A DNA stretch of 20,662 nucleotides. It comes from Methanosarcinales archaeon (GTDB taxonomy: Archaea; Halobacteriota; Methanosarcinia; Methanosarcinales; Methanogasteraceae). Made by a program: the position numbers and the translations under genes. The DNA is taken from positions 1-20,662 of the forward strand of contig DAOVGO010000151.1 of the NCBI GenBank assembly GCA_030672345.1. Reading direction: 5' to 3'. Each line of letters opens with the position of its first letter. Within the stretch, counting starts at the first letter, position 1. Positions 4,933-13,336 of the stretch are shown piece by piece. The notes under the pieces were generated by a model, which did not search any database, was not told the origin of the DNA, and worked only from the letters and a program-made list of their open reading frames with translations.

Positions 4933-7506
4933 ATGAGAGGACATATCATAGTACTTACCATCGTGATGTTTACAGGAACCGTATCCGCAGATACCTTGCA
5001 CGTGCCAGCGAATTACACATCAATCCAGGATGCAATCGACTCCGCAGAACCGGGTGATAGCATCCATGTCAGCAAAAAAGTATACCATGAGTGCATAACG
5101 ATCGATAAACCAATAATACTGCTTGGAGACCATGCCGTGATCCTGGGCAGTGAGGGCGGGGACATTGTGACTGTGAGTGCAGACGATGTTACAGTCTCAG
5201 GTTTCACGATCAGGGGTGGGATGGTGGGCATCAATATATTAGCATCCTCCGGAAGCATCATCGAAAATAACCGAATCAACAACAACATATATGGAATCAA
5301 CATGATGGACGCTGATAACAACATCATCATGGATAATAGGATCATGGGCAACCAGGGTCATGGCATCTCTATGCAAAATGCCAGCAACAACATTATCATT
5401 GAAAACCTGATATTGCGTAACCGTGGCGACGGCATCCAGATGGAGCAGTCCACAGATAACGTTGTCATAGACAATATACTCCCCCACGATTTCAGTAGTA
5501 ACAGCGGTGGCAGCGGTGGCAAAACCACTGACCGGACCCCGGGGAACGGGCGCGTCATCCAGCCCCCGCATTCCGCCGATAACGAGACCAAAACCGATGT
5601 GATTGGCGGGACTGCCACCCCACATTTCAACGATACGATTGCCAGTGACCCGACTATTAATGACCCGACTATCGATTACGATGGTATTGATGTGGATATC
5701 TTATATGGTGACACTGTTGGCAACATCCATAGTATATGTCTGATACAGTCCCATGGTAACGTTATTCAAGCTGGTGTAATCGAGAGGGTATCCCTCTCAC
5801 ATTCGAATGATAATATTATTGATGCGGATAGATCACCTGCGATCGAATACATCACCGTAGCAGCACCAACGGACAGTATGCCGGACAACACAACAGGTAA
5901 TATGACGGACAATATAACCGATCAGGAGATGGGAGTATGCGCAGATGGTGATGGAATCCTGTATGTGCCCACCGATTATCCAACGATACAGGCTGCGATC
6001 GGGGCTGCAACCAATGGGGACACGATATATGTGTATAATGGCACCTACACGGAAAACCTCGTTGTGGACAAGAGGGTCACACTGCAGGGCGAGGACATGA
6101 GTAATACGGTGATTGATGGCAATGGCGGGAATGTTCTATATATAAAGTCTTCTCATGTCAATATCAGTGGATTTACAATAAGAAATGGTAGTTATGGAAT
6201 TTATATGGTCATTGGCAGGAGTTGCATGGTGACAGAGTGTGATATATATTCAAACAAACATGGGATATTTTTCTGGAGATCATGCAGAGATAATATGATA
6301 CGCGATTGTATCCTGCATTCGAATACGGATCACGGGATTTTCATCTTCATGGCAGGTAACAATAACAGCGTAACAGATTGCACCGCGTATTCAAACGGCA
6401 AAACCGGGATTATGCTGCAGAAGTCCTGTAGCAACAACACGATAGCAAACTGCAGTGCAACGTCGAATCAGCAGACCGGCATCTGTCTGTTCCAGGCGTG
6501 TAACAACAACACGATACAGGACTGCAATGCAGATTCAAATGGTGTAACCGGGATCGCGATACAACAGGCATGCGACAACAACACGATAGCAAACTGCAGT
6601 GCAATATCGAATCCACAAAACGGCATCTGCGTCTTTCAGGCAAGCAGCGACAACCAGATAGCAAACTGTGTTGTGCAGGACAGTATCAACGGCATCTTCG
6701 TATCTCACGCAAGCGCAGGTAACACGGTAGCGGGCTGTGACATGTCAGAAAGCATAAACGGCATCCACATATCACATGCAAGCAGCGGAAACGCGGTAAC
6801 TGACTGTGACTCGTCGGAAAGCATAAACGGAATCCGTGTATCCCACGCAAGCGCAGCCAACATGGTAATAGGCTGCGACACACCAGAGAACACCAACGGC
6901 ATCTACATATCCCATGCAAGCACAGAGAACACGATACAGGACTGCGATACAGGATCAAATGTACGACGCGGCATCTCCATAGCCATGTCGAGCAAAGAAA
7001 ACAAGATGATGAACTGTGTGATTGGTTCAGCCCCGTATGGTGTGGTACTCTCAAGATCCAGCACCGGCAACACGATAACCGGTTCCACCGTTGGCACGTC
7101 CAGTCTGTATGATTTCATGGTGGAGTATGCATCCTCTGGCACCGTGATCGAGACGACCTTTGATGCGGCTGGCGTCAGTCTTGCATCTACGCTCTCCGTT
7201 AAGAATTATCTTGATGTGCTGGTACTGAATGAGACTGATACAACCCCTATCCAGGGTGCGGATGTCAGCGTGACCGACGAGGGGCAGGCGATATATGCCT
7301 CAGCCGGATATGGCGGAACAGACCCGGCAACCGATCACAATGGGCTCTGCAGCGGGATTGTGGTCACTGATCGCACCTATCGCAGTAACGTCGCGACCGA
7401 GAACACGACACTTGTCAGTGTGAAGCATGGCGCATGGGAAGAAGCAGATAGGGATGTGAGCATGTCGGAATCGCACACTGAAGTCTTCACCAAGCCAGCG
7501 ACATGA
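4933..7506 (+). CDS. Secreted NosD-like right-handed beta-helix protein with cysteine ladder
   Basis: An 857-residue exported protein with a signal peptide (residues 1-19, cleavage near VSA-DT). Two NosD/PbH1-type beta-helices follow. The first covers about 20-185 (VPANYTSIQDAIDSAEPGD, then GFTIRGG, NNIIMDN rungs). A low-complexity, sequon-rich linker covers about 186-335. The second helix covers about 343-750 (VPTDYPTIQAAIGAATNGD, then GFTIRNG rungs). In the second helix, 23-24-residue rungs place a cysteine at one position in 12 successive turns (436 to 695). Residues about 755-857 form a beta-sandwich-like tail (VLVLNETDTTPIQGADVSV) like carboxypeptidase-regulatory domains. There is no membrane anchor. 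NosD relatives bind copper or surface sugars; the ligand here is unknown. It overlaps the next gene (ATGA). Confidence 0.85.
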   Translation: MRGHIIVLTIVMFTGTVSADTLHVPANYTSIQDAIDSAEPGDSIHVSKKVYHECITIDKPIILLGDHAVILGSEGGDIVTVSADDVTVSGFTIRGGMVGINILASSGSIIENNRINNNIYGINMMDADNNIIMDNRIMGNQGHGISMQNASNNIIIENLILRNRGDGIQMEQSTDNVVIDNILPHDFSSNSGGSGGKTTDRTPGNGRVIQPPHSADNETKTDVIGGTATPHFNDTIASDPTINDPTIDYDGIDVDILYGDTVGNIHSICLIQSHGNVIQAGVIERVSLSHSNDNIIDADRSPAIEYITVAAPTDSMPDNTTGNMTDNITDQEMGVCADGDGILYVPTDYPTIQAAIGAATNGDTIYVYNGTYTENLVVDKRVTLQGEDMSNTVIDGNGGNVLYIKSSHVNISGFTIRNGSYGIYMVIGRSCMVTECDIYSNKHGIFFWRSCRDNMIRDCILHSNTDHGIFIFMAGNNNSVTDCTAYSNGKTGIMLQKSCSNNTIANCSATSNQQTGICLFQACNNNTIQDCNADSNGVTGIAIQQACDNNTIANCSAISNPQNGICVFQASSDNQIANCVVQDSINGIFVSHASAGNTVAGCDMSESINGIHISHASSGNAVTDCDSSESINGIRVSHASAANMVIGCDTPENTNGIYISHASTENTIQDCDTGSNVRRGISIAMSSKENKMMNCVIGSAPYGVVLSRSSTGNTITGSTVGTSSLYDFMVEYASSGTVIETTFDAAGVSLASTLSVKNYLDVLVLNETDTTPIQGADVSVTDEGQAIYASAGYGGTDPATDHNGLCSGIVVTDRTYRSNVATENTTLVSVKHGAWEEADRDVSMSESHTEVFTKPAT

Positions 7507-10082
7507 GAGGAAACGCATTTGCATTTCTGTTAATCATATTTTTATGCGCCCTATCAACAGCCCAAACTCCCGCACAACATAGCGCATCACCGATGCATCT
7601 GTTGACGCTCAGGGCAACAGAGATCGCGATGGATGAGCTGCCGTTTTATAAAGGCGAGCCCGGTCTTCTCGTGCTCACGAACGCCGGGCGTGTCATCACA
7701 GTGGGCAATCAGAGCACAGCGGGGTGCATCGACGCCCTCACCCTCGCCACCGGTACTTCCATCGGCAGAAACAACCTGATACCGATCCGAAGTATGAACG
7801 AACCTCTCTGGTTTCTGTTTTACAGAAAGGATACCGCGGACTGTGTTTATATCGTGGTGAACGGCAGTGCTGTCGATGAATGCAGAACGCTCTGGGAGCT
7901 TGGCAGAGTCCCCGATGAATCCTTATTCAAAATATCGAAACACAACGTTGACGCGGAGAGGCTACTTGAATCACCTTTGCTGTGGAATGCAATCGAAGAA
8001 GACCTCGGCGAAGCGGACGCTTTCAGCGTGGTGACGCTGACAAACGCTTTATCCAGAGACCTACCAGCCAGTCTCGTCGCATGTCTCCAATCGCACAGGG
8101 AACCCGCCCCGGAACTCATCTCCGGATACATTCTTGCAGAGTATCTGCGACAGGAACTGCCAGTCGAAACCCCGCGGGACCAGGAGTATATCACGATATC
8201 TCTTTCCGGCTCCATGCGAGACGATGCGATCATGACCCTCCTCGACGCAACGCCCGGGAGATCTGGGCTTTTCATCAAACAGAACGCGCAATTGCAATCG
8301 CCAGCTGAGAATGCATCTGTGATCTTTGTGTTGTGGAATGGCAGAACGAAACGTGGGGAGGGAATGGTTCTGGCAGTTGATGACGAAAAGGTCGCCCAAC
8401 TCTCTGGCGCGGACATGGAAGATGTTCCAGAGTGGTTATGCCGATTAAAAATTATTCTGTGGGAGATAGAACACCTCGACGATCCTGAGTTGTTCGTTTC
8501 AACGGTTCAGACATTCAGAATAAACGAGAGGCAGTTGAACCGGCTCACATCGTCCGGACCGGATTCGCTTGCAGTACTGGACGAACTGCCGCGGGCGATC
8601 CCGTACCGTCCAACCAGAGTGTACGTGGATATGACCAGTCGTGGTGCACCCCCGAGCAACACCAACATCGCAATCGGGGTCGAACCAGAGAAATATTCCT
8701 GGATCACATCCCTGCTAAGGAGTTTCGGGCTCTGGGGTGGCGACGAGATCGAAGAAGAGCGTTTGAACATGACACTGGTATCTGACACCATTGGCGAGGA
8801 AAATCCCACGATACTCCACCTCTTAGCGATCAGAGCGTCAGATATCGCAATGGAACAACTGAACTTCGAAAAGAATGATCCCAACGTGCTCGCATTCACA
8901 GATGCCGGACACGTCGTGAATATCGATGGTTATAGCACCGAACAATGCATCGACGCCATAACGGCAGCAACCGGATGCACCGCAGGCAAAAACAATCTGC
9001 TGGTGGTGCACAGGAGTGCGGATATGCCGCTATGGTTCATGTTCTCAAGAACCGACACAAAGGACTTCATATATTTTTCTGTGAGGAGTCAGAAACTGAA
9101 AGCGTACCTTGATGCAGAGCAGAAGTCCGGCTACAATGCCACACTCCTCGCGGATTTCATGAATGAACCAGCTGACACAATCTTCAGAACGATCGTCAAG
9201 CACAACATCGGAATCGATGCGCTGGCTGCCAACCCTGCCTCATGGGACCGTATCACAAGCGATATCAGCACGATAAATGCGATGGGTGTTGCGACCACAA
9301 CCAATGTGCTCGCACACGATGTCCCGCCCGGTCTCGCATCATGCGCCGAGCTTCACACACGGATCTGTCCGGGAACGGTTGCCGGCTACCTGATCTCTGA
9401 GCATGTGAAGAAAGATCTCCCGCTCCGCAATCGAAATGAGCGCTACATAGCGCTGCCCATGTCCTTTGCATGCAAGGATGATGCAGTCATAACGCTGCTC
9501 GGAATATCTTCATGGGAACTCTTCGCAAGAGATATGACATGGGCGCAGGAGGAAGCGCTTCTCCCGGCAGACAAACCGCTTCCCGGGAAGTCTCTGCTGC
9601 GCAAGATGAACTTCACGGATGAACAGATCGATCTGATACTCTCAGAAGAAGAGAACGAATACAACGCAACCGTTGAGATCGGGTTCTCGAGGGTCGCCGG
9701 ACTCTTCATACGGTGGAACGAGACGACAGAGACTGGAGATGGGGTCGTTGTTACGATTGATATGAAACAGATCAATGACTTAAGCGGGGTAAACCACACC
9801 TCAGGTCCATGGTGGTTACGGAAGCTTCCCGAGGACTCAGACATATCAAAGACCCCGTTTGCAGGCAGAGACGATCCTGACTGGAAATGGAAGATCGAGA
9901 AATCTGACTGGATGGCAGGTCATCTGGATGAACTTGATGGATACGTCGAAACCATCAAGCGCTTCGAGCTTAACAGCGCCGAAGAACTCCTCGAACTCGA
10001 ATCAGATGACGTGGATCCACTGGTGGCGGTGGGGGTGCTGGTGCCAACAAACCGGTCAATCCGGTCAAATCAATCCGAGTGA
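7503..10082 (+). CDS. Secreted tandem FmdE-like domain protein (soluble paralogue)
   Basis: 859 residues with a signal peptide (1-20, ALSTAQ) and two ~400-residue blocks (about 30-360 and 435-840). Each block has an FmdE-like module A (HLLAIRASDIAMEQL, then STEQCIDA and TGCTAGKNNL) and a module B (HTRICPGTVAGY, then CKDDAVITLLG). FmdE domains (PF02663) are small metal-binding domains first named from the formylmethanofuran dehydrogenase operon. Block 2 keeps the Cys/His set. Block 1 has lost most of it: HREPAPELISGY for H-x-x-I-C-P-G, TGTSIG for GCTxG, SMRDD for CKDD. No C-terminal membrane segment, unlike the paralogue at 13932. Translation is coupled to the beta-helix gene by ATGA overlap. 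Its 3' end overlaps the convergent HdrD-like gene by 18 bases. Function unknown. Confidence 0.8.
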   Translation: MRGNAFAFLLIIFLCALSTAQTPAQHSASPMHLLTLRATEIAMDELPFYKGEPGLLVLTNAGRVITVGNQSTAGCIDALTLATGTSIGRNNLIPIRSMNEPLWFLFYRKDTADCVYIVVNGSAVDECRTLWELGRVPDESLFKISKHNVDAERLLESPLLWNAIEEDLGEADAFSVVTLTNALSRDLPASLVACLQSHREPAPELISGYILAEYLRQELPVETPRDQEYITISLSGSMRDDAIMTLLDATPGRSGLFIKQNAQLQSPAENASVIFVLWNGRTKRGEGMVLAVDDEKVAQLSGADMEDVPEWLCRLKIILWEIEHLDDPELFVSTVQTFRINERQLNRLTSSGPDSLAVLDELPRAIPYRPTRVYVDMTSRGAPPSNTNIAIGVEPEKYSWITSLLRSFGLWGGDEIEEERLNMTLVSDTIGEENPTILHLLAIRASDIAMEQLNFEKNDPNVLAFTDAGHVVNIDGYSTEQCIDAITAATGCTAGKNNLLVVHRSADMPLWFMFSRTDTKDFIYFSVRSQKLKAYLDAEQKSGYNATLLADFMNEPADTIFRTIVKHNIGIDALAANPASWDRITSDISTINAMGVATTTNVLAHDVPPGLASCAELHTRICPGTVAGYLISEHVKKDLPLRNRNERYIALPMSFACKDDAVITLLGISSWELFARDMTWAQEEALLPADKPLPGKSLLRKMNFTDEQIDLILSEEENEYNATVEIGFSRVAGLFIRWNETTETGDGVVVTIDMKQINDLSGVNHTSGPWWLRKLPEDSDISKTPFAGRDDPDWKWKIEKSDWMAGHLDELDGYVETIKRFELNSAEELLELESDDVDPLVAVGVLVPTNRSIRSNQSE

Positions 10083-11369
10083 CCTTGCGCAGAGCGTGGC
10101 AAGATCCTCGACCACCACACCCGTACCATCACCGTTGCCATTACTGCCACCATTACTATTGCTGCTACCGTTACCACTGCTGTTACCATTACCATCCGCC
10201 AGCGTCAGGAAACAACACGGGCATGACGTGACCAGCATCTCTGCGCCAACATCCTCCGCATCCTGCAAGCGCACCTTTGCGATTGTTTTCGTCAGGTCGG
10301 AGACGCCCTCCCTGAGCGCATTGCCGCCAGCGCCGCAGCACCGCTGAAACTCACGATTCCTCTCCATCTCAACGAAATTGACGCCCGGAAGTATTTTAAT
10401 AACATCCCTTGGTTGTTCGTAGACCCCCATCTGCCTTCCGAGATGGCAGGGGTCATGGTATGTGACCGTTTTATCGATCCGGTTCGTCCATCGCCGTTTT
10501 TTGTCAAGCAGTTCAAATATGAACTGCGATGCATGGACGCATTCAAACGGCAGTTTGTCCCCGTAATACCGGGGCCACTCATCCACAGCGACCTGATAAC
10601 AGCCAGGACAGGAGAACAAAACTTTTTTGACGCCTCGTTCCTTCAATGCCTCGATATTTTTCCTTGCGAAATCCCGGGCGATGTTTTCAGTGTCCCGATG
10701 CCCGATTGAGATCAGATCAGCGCAGCAGCACAGTTCATCTTCGCCGAGCATGGTGAACGGGATATCGAACTTATTGAGTATCCGCACGACTGAGACTGCG
10801 TGCAGCGGTGTCTTGTATTCGACGGTGCATCCGACAAAGTATGCGATCTCGGCACTTTCGCTCACAACGATGTCATCCGGAAGCCAGTGCAGCCGGTTCC
10901 GCTGATCCGCTCTGTAGGGGTTTCCGTACTTCGATATGACTTCTGTGAAGAACTCCTGCGAGTGAAGCGGGCCGTTGCCCCGGTCCACAAGGTTGGAACG
11001 CAGCGAGTCCCACAGTCCCGCGGTGTTGATTCCTGCCGGGCACACAGAGCCGCATACCCCGCACGCCGCGCAATGATACAGACGCTCCGAGAACTCCTGA
11101 ATTACGGATTCCGGTATCTTCGTTGGGGAGACAAGTTTCGCACGCAAGCCATACCCCGCGTTCATGAACTGCTTCCAGTCCCGGACCTTGTCGCGGGGCG
11201 TGTATCCCTTAACCGAATCCGATCCGTTCCCGTTCGGGCTGAATGCGCCACTCTTAATCACATCATACACGGGGCACCATTTCAGGCATTCGCCACATCT
11301 GGTGCAGGCATCAAACTCCATCAGTTGCATTGCATCCAGATGATCTGTGGTTACAGACGGCTTCTGCAT
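10065..11369 (-). CDS. HdrD-like Fe-S oxidoreductase (two 4Fe-4S, two CCG domains)
   Basis: A 434-residue, probably cytoplasmic protein. Two 4Fe-4S motifs come first (Cys22/25/28/32 in CTRCGECLKWCP; Cys100/103/106/110 in CAACGVCGSVCP). Two CCG domains follow: Cys181, Cys214-216 and Cys254/257 (SCPGC); and Cys308 (DPCHLGRQ), Cys344-345 (RCCGAGGN) and Cys383-386 (SCPCC). CCG domains in HdrD/HdrB hold the noncubane cluster that reduces the CoM-S-S-CoB disulfide. Relatives also serve in GlpC and lactate-utilisation enzymes, so the substrate is not certain. Residues 393-417 are an odd Gly/Asn/Ser-only insert. It begins 17 bases after the PLP enzyme gene with GGAG upstream, so the two are one operon. 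Confidence 0.8.
   Translation of the reverse strand: MQKPSVTTDHLDAMQLMEFDACTRCGECLKWCPVYDVIKSGAFSPNGNGSDSVKGYTPRDKVRDWKQFMNAGYGLRAKLVSPTKIPESVIQEFSERLYHCAACGVCGSVCPAGINTAGLWDSLRSNLVDRGNGPLHSQEFFTEVISKYGNPYRADQRNRLHWLPDDIVVSESAEIAYFVGCTVEYKTPLHAVSVVRILNKFDIPFTMLGEDELCCCADLISIGHRDTENIARDFARKNIEALKERGVKKVLFSCPGCYQVAVDEWPRYYGDKLPFECVHASQFIFELLDKKRRWTNRIDKTVTYHDPCHLGRQMGVYEQPRDVIKILPGVNFVEMERNREFQRCCGAGGNALREGVSDLTKTIAKVRLQDAEDVGAEMLVTSCPCCFLTLADGNGNSSGNGSSNSNGGSNGNGDGTGVVVEDLATLCARSLGLI
10119..10193 (-). repeat. Low-complexity Gly/Asn/Ser codon repeat inside the HdrD-like gene
   Basis: On the plus strand the tract is a run of imperfect GTTACC/ATTACC/ATTACTGCC-type units. It encodes residues 393-417 of the oxidoreductase, between the SCPCC motif and the final helix. 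Confidence 0.8.
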
Positions 11370-11385
11370 GATGGCACTCCGGAGA

Positions 11386-12564
11386 TCACGTTATGGCATC
11401 TACCAGTTCTTCGGGCAGATCGCATCTCATGCCTCCTGAACACATCAGAACAACGGTCTCATCCGGCGAAACCGCTCCTGATTTCACCAGACGCTCAAGT
11501 CCTGAGAGTGCAGTGCATGACTCGAGCCCGACATCAGGCACGCCATCGCTGTGGTAGAGTTCAAGCAACCTGGGAATCTCCTTTAGTTCGGATTCCTTTC
11601 CACCGGAAAAACCATACTCAAAGACCGTACCTGCATTTATCAGATGCGGGTACGAGAGGTACAGCTTCGGATTGCCGATCCCGAGCACATGGGTGTCGAC
11701 TGTCTTCTCGGTCGGGTCGTCGTATCCCTTGAATGCTCTGACCATGGGCGCGCAGCCCTCTGGCTGGATTCCAGCAAGTCTCGGGGCGACGCCGTAGCGT
11801 TCCACGCAGGCTTTGTGAAAGCCGTATAAACCAACGCCGCTCCCGACCGCCTGCACGTACCAGCCAGGCACTCTTCCGAGGTCTTCGAGGACCTCAAAAC
11901 CGATTGTCTTTATTCCTTCGATCCGTAACTGGTTATAAAACCCGTATTCGAGTGGTATATCGCTTTTTTTGGCGAAGGACATGGCATTTGCTATCGCCTC
12001 ATCAAAGGTTGTCCCTGAGTAGATCACTTCGACATACTCATCGTCGATCTCGGAGCGTATTTCGTCAAACATCCGTTCCGATCGCTCGCGGGCGTTCTCT
12101 GGCGCATAGATGTAGAGTTTCATCCCTGCAATGGAACATGCCCTTGCATGGGCAAGCCCGCTGTCACCAGTCGTTGCGGTGACGATCTGGTTGTGCCCGA
12201 GTTCCTGGAGCCGTGACACGGTCATGAACGCCTCGCGGTCCTTAAACGTCCTTGTTGGCTGCACCGCCTCGACCTTGATGTAGAGGTTCTCCATCGGTCT
12301 GTCTGGCGAGATCGCCTCTGCTATTCGTTTACTCTTAAAAAATGGTGTCTTCTTCATTCCAAGATCGATGGCATGATCCAGATCGTCCAGTGGAAGAACC
12401 TGATGGTACCTCCACGGTGAATCCCCAAACGATCGGTCAGGAAAGTCCTCAGGATCGGTGTTATAGTATTTGAAGGGGATGAGCCCCCCACATTTGCAGT
12501 TTCGTACGTAACCATTATTGTATATGGTGCCGCAATCGATGCATTGTTGGTGGAATTTTAGCAT
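11386..12564 (-). CDS. Threonine synthase-like PLP enzyme (candidate cysteate synthase)
   Basis: A 392-residue fold-type II PLP enzyme. A Zn-ribbon-like N-terminus (Cys8/11…Cys23/25, CIDCG and CKCGG) precedes the PLP-binding Lys108 in TRTFKDREAF, the phosphate loop ATTGDSGLAHA, and QAVGSGVGLYGF. Threonine synthases of archaea share this layout. In Methanosarcinales a threonine synthase paralogue makes L-cysteate from phosphoserine and sulfite for coenzyme M. Pairing with an HdrD-like gene, which would act on a CoM disulfide, makes that alternative attractive but unproven. Start MLKFHQQC at 12564 is preferred because GAGGTGG lies a few bases upstream; ATG 12600 has no ribosome site. Confidence 0.75.
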   Translation of the reverse strand: MLKFHQQCIDCGTIYNNGYVRNCKCGGLIPFKYYNTDPEDFPDRSFGDSPWRYHQVLPLDDLDHAIDLGMKKTPFFKSKRIAEAISPDRPMENLYIKVEAVQPTRTFKDREAFMTVSRLQELGHNQIVTATTGDSGLAHARACSIAGMKLYIYAPENARERSERMFDEIRSEIDDEYVEVIYSGTTFDEAIANAMSFAKKSDIPLEYGFYNQLRIEGIKTIGFEVLEDLGRVPGWYVQAVGSGVGLYGFHKACVERYGVAPRLAGIQPEGCAPMVRAFKGYDDPTEKTVDTHVLGIGNPKLYLSYPHLINAGTVFEYGFSGGKESELKEIPRLLELYHSDGVPDVGLESCTALSGLERLVKSGAVSPDETVVLMCSGGMRCDLPEELVDAIT

Positions 12565-12612
12565 ATTTGCCACCTCTGGGACAAGACGCAAAAGATACAA
12601 CAGCGCTAATAA

Positions 12613-12619
12613 CTTTAAA
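12613..12619 (-). promoter_or_regulatory. TATA box of the PLP enzyme/HdrD-like operon
   Basis: On the minus strand GGTTTAAAG sits about 25 nt before a predicted start near 12,590. The leader of about 26 nt includes the GAGGTGG ribosome site. Confidence 0.5.
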
Positions 12620-12670
12620 CCTTTCCCCTGAAGAGCTATGCCGTTTTGTCACTATGAAATGGCACAAAAG

Positions 12671-12680
12671 TGTTAAATAG
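12671..12680 (+). promoter_or_regulatory. TATA box of the cytoplasmic FmdE gene
   Basis: TGTTAAATAG predicts transcription starting near 12,702. This excludes the in-frame GTG at 12670 as the start and supports ATG 12727. It is divergent from the box at 12613-12619, so both operons share a 162-bp regulatory region. Confidence 0.5.
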
Positions 12681-12726
12681 TTGTAACAAGCCCGTAATCA
12701 CATCAACGATTGCAGGCGGACAGAGT

Positions 12727-13329
12727 ATGACAACAGGGAGACAATCACCATGGATGCATGCATGGTACGATGAGATCGAGCCGATCAGGGTTCTTGACCC
12801 AACCGCATGGAAGGCAGGGTCATCAGATGACAGGGATCAGGTATTCCCGATCTACTTAACCGATGTGATGAAGTGGAACGGACACCTCTGCCTCGGGCTT
12901 GCGCGAGGATACCGCGCTGCCATGGTTGCATTTGATGAGTTGTGCGACAGCCCCCCACAGCGAGGCGACTTCAGTGCCAAGTTCGACAGGGACACGTGCA
13001 TGGTGGATGCTTTCGCATACATCGCAGGAATCAGGAGCGATTTTGGAAGACAGAATCTGGGAACAATTGAGATCGATAAAACCGGTGCGGTGACGGGGCG
13101 GGATGTTTATCTCGTGCACAGGATTTCAACCGGCGATACCGTCGAGATAATCATGAATTTCGGCGATCTCGAGGATTTTGATGAGTTATGGGAACTGAAA
13201 GGGAAGATGGCGGGTGTCAAATCGCCGCATGGAGTGGATTTCGAACGCTACAGGGAACTCATGCAGAAGCTGAGTTACGATGTGCTGACCGTTCCTGTAA
13301 AAGAGTTTATTGAGGTTCGGCATCTATAG
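12727..13329 (+). CDS. Cytoplasmic FmdE-domain protein
   Basis: A 200-residue protein with no signal peptide. The FmdE signature is clear: WNGHLCLGLARGYRAA (His53, Cys55; usually HGHxCPGLALGYRAA) and DTCMVDAFAYIAG (Cys91, for C-x-x-DAIQxxTG). The family's second cysteine (GCTxGKGNL) is lost; here it reads GIRSDFGRQNL. FmdE proteins bind a metal through His/Cys; their biochemical role is poorly known. In the Fwd/Fmd context they accompany formylmethanofuran dehydrogenase, but no fmd/fwd catalytic genes are visible here. The downstream permease starts at or just after its stop, and a secreted FmdE relative follows, so the trio is likely functionally linked. Confidence 0.8.
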   Translation: MTTGRQSPWMHAWYDEIEPIRVLDPTAWKAGSSDDRDQVFPIYLTDVMKWNGHLCLGLARGYRAAMVAFDELCDSPPQRGDFSAKFDRDTCMVDAFAYIAGIRSDFGRQNLGTIEIDKTGAVTGRDVYLVHRISTGDTVEIIMNFGDLEDFDELWELKGKMAGVKSPHGVDFERYRELMQKLSYDVLTVPVKEFIEVRHL

Positions 13330-13336
13330 CAGTCAC

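Noticed and set aside
6400..7010. DNA-level tandem repeats that could be a separate element
   Set aside because: The 69/72-bp periodicity is fully explained by the 23-24-residue coils of the beta-helix.
7847..8899. Long minus-strand open frames opposite the tandem FmdE gene
   Set aside because: Ser/Arg-rich shadow translations of a strongly coding plus strand, with no domain match.
10020..10082. Frameshift that removed a C-terminal anchor from the soluble FmdE protein
   Set aside because: The frame ends naturally after the last block, and I found no anchor-like sequence in the other plus frames before the convergent gene.
10800..11732. 310-residue plus-strand open frame
   Set aside because: It is antisense to the HdrD-like and PLP enzyme genes, whose motifs are unmistakable.
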